A DNA stretch of 64,000 nucleotides from the NCBI GenBank assembly GCA_036011085.1, contig DASCMS010000052.1, forward strand, positions 1 through 64,000, read 5' to 3'. The translations under genes and the position numbers were made by a program. Source of the stretch: UBA8231 sp036011085 (GTDB taxonomy: Bacteria; Latescibacterota; UBA2968; UBA8231). The notes beneath the pieces are model-generated. The model saw nothing but the letters and a program-made list of their open reading frames with translations, was not told the DNA's origin and ran no database searches. Below are positions 59,524-64,000 of this stretch, piece by piece. Position 1 is the first letter of the stretch, and the number at the start of each line of letters is the position of its first letter.

Positions 59524-61449
59524 GTGAGAATCCAAATACGGGAAGGAGAGGTGCTCGAACACGAGGGCGGGGGCAACCTGCGTGACATCCTCATCGAGCA
59601 CGACAAGACGATGCTGCGGGAGTTCATCGCGGCACGCAGCAGCGAGGAGAGCCGCATCGACTTCCACACAGAGCTCGGTGCGGATGCCGAAGTCGAGTTG
59701 ATGGCCTGGGATGACCCCGAAGCGGCGTGGATCTACCGGCACAGCATGTCCCATGTGCTGGCCCAGGCGGTCAGGCACCTGTTTCCCGACGCGCAGCTGG
59801 CCATCGGGCCGGCCATCGACGACGGCTTCTATTATGACTTCGATGTGGAGGAACCGTTTACACCGGAGGACCTGAAGGCGATCGAGAAACAGATGAAGCG
59901 CGTGGTGAAGCAGAACCACCGCTTCGAGCGCGAGGAGGTCAGCCGCGACGAGGCGCTCAGCCGACTCGAGGGCGACACGTACAAGCTCGAACTGCTCGAA
60001 GATCTCGATGCGGAGGAGACGCTCACCTTCTATAAGGATGGGGACTTCGTCGATCTGTGCCGGGGGCCGCACATGCTGAGCACGGGGCAGGTCAAGCACT
60101 ACAAGCTGCTCAACGTGGCCGGCGCCTACTGGCGTGGGGACGAGAGTCGCAAGATGCTGCAGCGCATCTATGGCACGGCCTTCGCCACGCGCGAAGCCCT
60201 CGACCATCACATGAAGATGCTGGAGGAGGCGAAGAAGCGGGACCATCGCCGCCTCGGGCAGGAGCTGGAGCTGTTCTTCTTCGACGACGAGGTCGGCCCG
60301 GGTCTGCCGCTGTGGCAGCCAAAGGGAACTGTGCTGATCGACGAGCTGGAGAAGCTGGCGAAGGAGACGGAGACGGAAGCCGACTACCTGCGGGTGCGCA
60401 CACCGCACATCGCCAAGGACAGCATCTACCTGACATCCGGTCATCTGCCGTATTACAAAGAATCGATGTTCCCTCCCATGGAGATGGAGGGGGTGACGTA
60501 CTACCTGAAGCCGATGAACTGTCCGCACCATCACAAGATCTTCGGCTCGGAGCCGCGCTCCTACCGTGATCTGCCGATCCGGCTGACGGAGTACGGCACG
60601 TGCTACCGGTATGAGCAGTCGGGCGAGTTGTTCGGTCTGATGCGGGTGCGGTCGATGCAGATGAATGACGCGCACATCTACTGCCGCATCGATCAGTTCG
60701 AAGAGGAGTTCCTCGCCGTCTGTCGCATGTACCTGAAGTACTTCGAGCTGTTCGGCATCGAGAAGTACATGATGCGGTTCTCGACACACTCCGAGGAGGG
60801 GCTCGGCAAGAAGTACGTCGACGCACCGGAGCTGTGGAAGAAGACGGAGGACATGGTGCGCCGCACGCTCGAGAACGGGGGCATCCCGTATGAGGAGGTC
60901 GCCGGCGAGGCCGCCTTCTACGGGCCGAAGATCGACGTCGAGATCTGGTCCGCCATCGGGCGCGAGTTCAGTATCGCCACGAACCAGGTCGATTTCGCTG
61001 TACCGGAGAGGTTCGGGCTGCACTACACAACAACGGAAGGTGGCGACGAAACGCCGTTGTGTATTCACCGGGCCCCACTGGGCACACACGAGCGCATGAT
61101 CGGCTTTCTGATCGAGCACTATGCGGGGGCTTTCCCGCCGTGGCTGGCCCCGGTGCAGGCCGTCGTTCTGCCGATCGCTGAGCGTCATCAGGAGTACGGT
61201 GCCAAGGTGCTGGCGGCTCTGCGGGCGGAGGGCGTCCGAGCCGAATCACATGCGGACCAGACGCTCAACTACCGTATCAGGGCGGCGCAGAAACAGAAGA
61301 TACCGTTCATGATGATCCTCGGTGATCGCGAGGTGGAGGATGGGCAGGTCGCTATCAGGCTGCGGTCCGGTGACAACATGGATCCCATGGGAGCTGATGC
61401 CGCGGTGACGATGATCACCGACAAGATCGCCACTCGTTCGGCCGAGTAA
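59524..61449 (+). CDS. thrS: Threonyl-tRNA synthetase
   Basis: A 641-residue class II synthetase with the full bacterial layout. A TGS-like N-terminal domain spans about 1-60. An editing domain carries RHSMSHVLAQAVRHLF (HxxxH) and DLCRGPHM. The catalytic core includes LKPMNCPHHHKIF (zinc Cys), YRYEQSGELFGLMRVRSMQMNDAHIY (motif 2 region) and CIHRAPLGTHERMIGFLIEHYAG (motif 3). A C-terminal anticodon-binding domain starts near PVQAVVLPIAERHQEYG. GTG 59524 is the only suitable start; GGAG lies at 59505-59508, rather far upstream. It is the first large gene after the Thr-rich leader and terminator, and heads a unit with an M50-like gene and proS. Confidence 0.95.
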   Translation: MRIQIREGEVLEHEGGGNLRDILIEHDKTMLREFIAARSSEESRIDFHTELGADAEVELMAWDDPEAAWIYRHSMSHVLAQAVRHLFPDAQLAIGPAIDDGFYYDFDVEEPFTPEDLKAIEKQMKRVVKQNHRFEREEVSRDEALSRLEGDTYKLELLEDLDAEETLTFYKDGDFVDLCRGPHMLSTGQVKHYKLLNVAGAYWRGDESRKMLQRIYGTAFATREALDHHMKMLEEAKKRDHRRLGQELELFFFDDEVGPGLPLWQPKGTVLIDELEKLAKETETEADYLRVRTPHIAKDSIYLTSGHLPYYKESMFPPMEMEGVTYYLKPMNCPHHHKIFGSEPRSYRDLPIRLTEYGTCYRYEQSGELFGLMRVRSMQMNDAHIYCRIDQFEEEFLAVCRMYLKYFELFGIEKYMMRFSTHSEEGLGKKYVDAPELWKKTEDMVRRTLENGGIPYEEVAGEAAFYGPKIDVEIWSAIGREFSIATNQVDFAVPERFGLHYTTTEGGDETPLCIHRAPLGTHERMIGFLIEHYAGAFPPWLAPVQAVVLPIAERHQEYGAKVLAALRAEGVRAESHADQTLNYRIRAAQKQKIPFMMILGDREVEDGQVAIRLRSGDNMDPMGADAAVTMITDKIATRSAE

Positions 61450-61549
61450 GCAGAGGACCTCCCTGGCAAAACGGCGGCAGCCTCTGGGAAAACGGGTACG
61501 TCGTACGGCGACGATCCTGTGGCGCTTCCGGTTCCATTTCCTGTGTGCC

Positions 61550-62170
61550 GTGGGTGCCCTGCTGCTGTGGAACACGGCGTTGATCAAGCCCTTCAGGGTC
61601 TTTGTCGTGATGGTGCACGAGGTGTGCCACGCCTCCGCCTCGTTGATGACGGGGGGCGATGTCATCGAGATGCACACCGCCTGGGAGGAATCGGGACATA
61701 CCCTGACCAGCGGCGGGTGGCCGCCGCTGATCATTTCGGCCGGGTACGTGGGATCGGCACTGATCGGGGCGGCCCTCATCGGTGCCGGAATACTGCCCCA
61801 GTTGCAGCGGTTCTTCGTCCTGCTCGTGGGTGCCGTCACCATGGGTATGACGATGGCCTATACGCCGGTGGGTGGGGCCGGGTTCTACCTCGGGATTCTG
61901 GGTGGACTGGCGTTGGTCTGCCTGGCCATGTACTCGGCCAGGGCGGGCGCCGCCTGTGCCGTGTGGCTGGGGGTGATGCTTTGCCTCTACAGTTTCCACG
62001 ACTTCCACTCCGACTTGTGGTTGTTCGCCCAGTACACCGACGCCGGCATCCTGGCCGCGTACTGGGGACTGCCCTGGCTGGCCTATCCCATCGCTGCGCT
62101 GTGGGTGTGGCTGTCCGTCTGGGTGATGTACCGTGCCATGGGCACGCTGATGAGACACGAAAAGGACTGA
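61550..62170 (+). CDS. M50-like integral membrane protein with HExxH motif
   Basis: A 206-residue membrane protein (from GTG 61550) with five or six helices. VVMVHEVCHASASLMTGG contains HEVCH, the zinc-binding HExxH inside a helix as in the M50B-like family (PF13398 type). SAGYVGSALIGAALIGAG and LYSFHDFHSDL follow; a distal Asp ligand may lie in HDFHSD. The open frame continues upstream without ATG, GTG or TTG, through a very basic stretch (KRRQPLGKRVRRTATILWRF) and a CTG at 61463 placed 6 bp after AGAGG, so a CTG start giving about 235 residues is possible. It lies between thrS and proS, 16 bp before the latter. Its function is unknown. Confidence 0.7.
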   Translation: MGALLLWNTALIKPFRVFVVMVHEVCHASASLMTGGDVIEMHTAWEESGHTLTSGGWPPLIISAGYVGSALIGAALIGAGILPQLQRFFVLLVGAVTMGMTMAYTPVGGAGFYLGILGGLALVCLAMYSARAGAACAVWLGVMLCLYSFHDFHSDLWLFAQYTDAGILAAYWGLPWLAYPIAALWVWLSVWVMYRAMGTLMRHEKD

Positions 62171-62186
62171 GAAGACAGGACACACT

Positions 62187-63965
62187 ATGCGAATGAGTCA
62201 GTTGTTCAGCCAGACCCTGCGCGAAGCACCGAATGATGCCGAGGTGGCCAGTCACATCCTGCTGCTGCGGGCAGGATTCATGCGTCAACTCGCCAGTGGT
62301 GTCTTCAGTTACCTGCCGTTGGCGCAGAGAGCACTGGGCAAGATCGAGGCGATCATCCGGGCCGAGATGGAAGCCATCGGCGGCCAGGAGATCAAGATGC
62401 CGGTGGTGCACTCCGCCGAGGTGTGGAAGGAGTCGGGTCGCTATCTCGAATATGACGACTCACTGACCCGCTTCGAGGACCGCCACGGTCGCGACATGGT
62501 GCTGGCCACAACCCATGAGGAGATCGCCGCCGACCTGGCACGCAAAGAGATCAAGTCGTATCGCCAGCTGCCGCAGATGATCTACCATTTCCAGACCAAG
62601 TGGCGCGATGAGGCCCGGCCCACGTCGGGTCTGCTGAGAGTGCGCGAGTTCACCATGAAGGACTCGTATTCCCTCGATGCGACACAGGAGGGTCTGGAGA
62701 GGCAGTACATAGCCCACCACCAGGCCTACTTCAACATCTTCCGGCGGTGCGGCATACCGATCGTGGCTGTGGCCGCTGACTCGGGGATCATGGGAGGAAA
62801 GGTGTCCCATGAGTTCATGTTTCTGAGCGATGTCGGTGAGGACACGATCGTCCGCTGTGAGGGCTGCGGATACTCGGCCAACGGACAGGTCGCTGAGTTC
62901 GCCCGATCCGAACCGGTCGCTGCCGACCCTGCGGTCATGGAGAGGATCGCCACGCCGGAGACGAAGACGATCGAGGACCTGGCGCAGCTGCTCGACATTG
63001 AGTCCCGGCAGACGGCCAAGGCCGTGTTCTTCATGGGGCGCTACAAGGACGAGGACGGAGAAGGGGACGAAGAGAAACTGATCTTCGCCGTCGTGCGAGG
63101 GGATCTCGAGGTGAATGAGACGAAGGTGGCCAATGCCGCCGGCGCCCTCGAGCTCCGTCCGGCCCATGACGACGAGATCAAGGCGGTGGGCGCCGTCGCC
63201 GGGTACGCTTCTCCCATCGGTCTGCAGGACGTGCTCGTCATCGCCGACGAGTCGATCCCGGCAGCCGCCAACCTCGTGGCGGGCGCCAACGAGGACGGCT
63301 TTCACATGAAAGATGTGAACTACGGCCGCGACTGGGAGGCGACGACGGTGGCCGATATCGCCTCGGCGGGGGAAGGAGATGCCTGCCATCGCTGCGGCAA
63401 GCCGCTGTCACTTGCCAGAGGTGTCGAGGTAGGCAACATCTTCCAGCTTGGCACGCGTTTCACCGACGCTCTGGGCGCCAGCTTCCTCGACGAGAACGGC
63501 AGGGCTCAGTCGATCATCATGGGATCGTATGGCATCGGCGTCGGTCGTCTTCTGGCCTGCGTGGCCGAACACTCTCACGACGACGCCGGGTGCGTCTGGC
63601 CGGTGACGATCGCTCCGTACCAGGTCCATCTCGTGTCCCTGGCCAAGAGTGATGGCGATGCCAGAACCGCGGCGGAAGGGCTCTACGCCGAACTGATCTC
63701 CCGTGGGATCGAGGTGCTCTACGACGATCGCAAGGAGAACCCGGGGGTCAAGTTCAACGATGCCGATCTCATCGGCTGTCCGGTGCGCATCACCGTGGGA
63801 GACCGTGGCCTGAAGAAGGAGATCATGGAACTGAAGGTGCGCACCGACGAGGGCAAGGGAGACGAAGTGCCCGTGGCCGACATCGCCGGACGGGTGGAGG
63901 CGATCCTTGCCGAGCTTCGGGCAGCCATCGAGGCGACGGTCGTGGAGGAGCCCTACGAGCCCTGA
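62187..63965 (+). CDS. proS: Prolyl-tRNA synthetase, bacterial type
   Basis: A 592-residue class II synthetase. MSQLFSQTLREAPNDAEVASHILLLRAGFMRQLASGVFSYLPLA is the family N-terminus (SQLFSQTLRE, LRAGFMRQ). LATTHEEI is in the proline pocket, and FQTKWRDEARPTSGLLRVREFTMKDSYS is motif 2. An inserted editing domain spans about residues 225-410 (IESRQTAKAVFF, LVAGANEDGFHMKDVN), so it is the full-length bacterial type. GSYGIGVGRLL is motif 3, and the anticodon domain starts at APYQVHLVSLAK. ATG 62187 is used; ATG 62193 is close by. It shares the transcription unit with thrS, and the upstream leader has Pro as well as Thr codons. Confidence 0.95.
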   Translation: MRMSQLFSQTLREAPNDAEVASHILLLRAGFMRQLASGVFSYLPLAQRALGKIEAIIRAEMEAIGGQEIKMPVVHSAEVWKESGRYLEYDDSLTRFEDRHGRDMVLATTHEEIAADLARKEIKSYRQLPQMIYHFQTKWRDEARPTSGLLRVREFTMKDSYSLDATQEGLERQYIAHHQAYFNIFRRCGIPIVAVAADSGIMGGKVSHEFMFLSDVGEDTIVRCEGCGYSANGQVAEFARSEPVAADPAVMERIATPETKTIEDLAQLLDIESRQTAKAVFFMGRYKDEDGEGDEEKLIFAVVRGDLEVNETKVANAAGALELRPAHDDEIKAVGAVAGYASPIGLQDVLVIADESIPAAANLVAGANEDGFHMKDVNYGRDWEATTVADIASAGEGDACHRCGKPLSLARGVEVGNIFQLGTRFTDALGASFLDENGRAQSIIMGSYGIGVGRLLACVAEHSHDDAGCVWPVTIAPYQVHLVSLAKSDGDARTAAEGLYAELISRGIEVLYDDRKENPGVKFNDADLIGCPVRITVGDRGLKKEIMELKVRTDEGKGDEVPVADIAGRVEAILAELRAAIEATVVEEPYEP

Positions 63966-64000
63966 AGATTCGGTTCAGTTCTCAGCGTAGACGGCCTCGC

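Noticed and set aside
59488..61188. 566-codon minus-strand frame opposite thrS
   Set aside because: It is the antisense shadow of an unmistakable threonyl-tRNA synthetase gene.

Overview
This is a 64 kb window from a GC-rich (roughly 60-65% by eye), gene-dense bacterial chromosome. No rRNA, tRNA, transposase, integrase or CRISPR array is visible. The mix of families (Gfo/Idh/MocA oxidoreductases, a sulfatase, a phytanoyl-CoA dioxygenase, enolase-superfamily and amidohydrolase enzymes, CaiB/ECH genes, OPT-like DUF6785-type permeases, a TMTC-like TPR protein) resembles uncultured Latescibacterota/Poribacteria-like genomes. That assignment rests only on family content. Most genes sit in short operons with ATGA- or TGATG-type overlaps.

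Layout. 1-3.4 kb: end of an MFS exporter, then two PLP enzymes (class-V aminotransferase and SelA-like) and a small beta-rich protein. 3.4-8.3 kb: housekeeping genes, namely a stand-alone IMP cyclohydrolase domain of PurH, a CCA-adding-type nucleotidyltransferase, a fused homocysteine methyltransferase/MTHFR and an orphan fdhD. 8.3-10.4 kb: a TIM-barrel isomerase-like protein and a conserved unknown. 10.4-11.2 kb: a self-contained unit with promoter, small coiled-coil membrane protein and terminator. 11.2-15.9 kb: methyltransferase, flippase and TMTC-like TPR protein, probably for surface glycans. 16-20 kb: hom, an apgM-like candidate homoserine kinase, and asd (threonine pathway). 20-24.8 kb and on to 26.5 kb, minus strand: GNAT and epimerase genes, then an FAD enzyme, GntR, ECH and CaiB operon with a 16-bp palindrome before its first gene. 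26.5-32.9 kb: M20 peptidase, Ldh2-type dehydrogenase, two Gfo/Idh/MocA proteins and an amidohydrolase, with a TetR-like palindrome between divergent genes.

33-44 kb is a tightly coupled five-gene operon behind a sigma70-type promoter: two epimerase-like proteins (the first lacking its catalytic motifs), an OPT-like permease, a 1558-residue fusion of a degenerate M28 peptidase-like domain to an FtsX-like permease, and a second OPT-like permease with zinc-knuckle, FN3-like and calcium-repeat insertions. I cannot match this arrangement to a named system.

44-59 kb: Atg22-like MFS, SDR, two small minus-strand genes, an enolase-superfamily enzyme, phytanoyl-CoA dioxygenase, dCMP deaminase, a secreted CBM9-like protein, a hybrid histidine kinase broken by two in-frame stops, a beta-lactamase-fold hydrolase, an acetolactate-synthase-like ThDP enzyme, a PfkB kinase and a sulfatase.

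59.2-64 kb: thrS, an M50-like membrane protein and proS. A sigma70 promoter, a 44-codon leader ORF very rich in Thr codons and containing Pro codons, and a strong intrinsic terminator precede thrS. This looks like ribosome-mediated attenuation sensing charged tRNA-Thr, and perhaps tRNA-Pro, for an operon that makes both synthetases. It is the most striking regulatory finding in the window.
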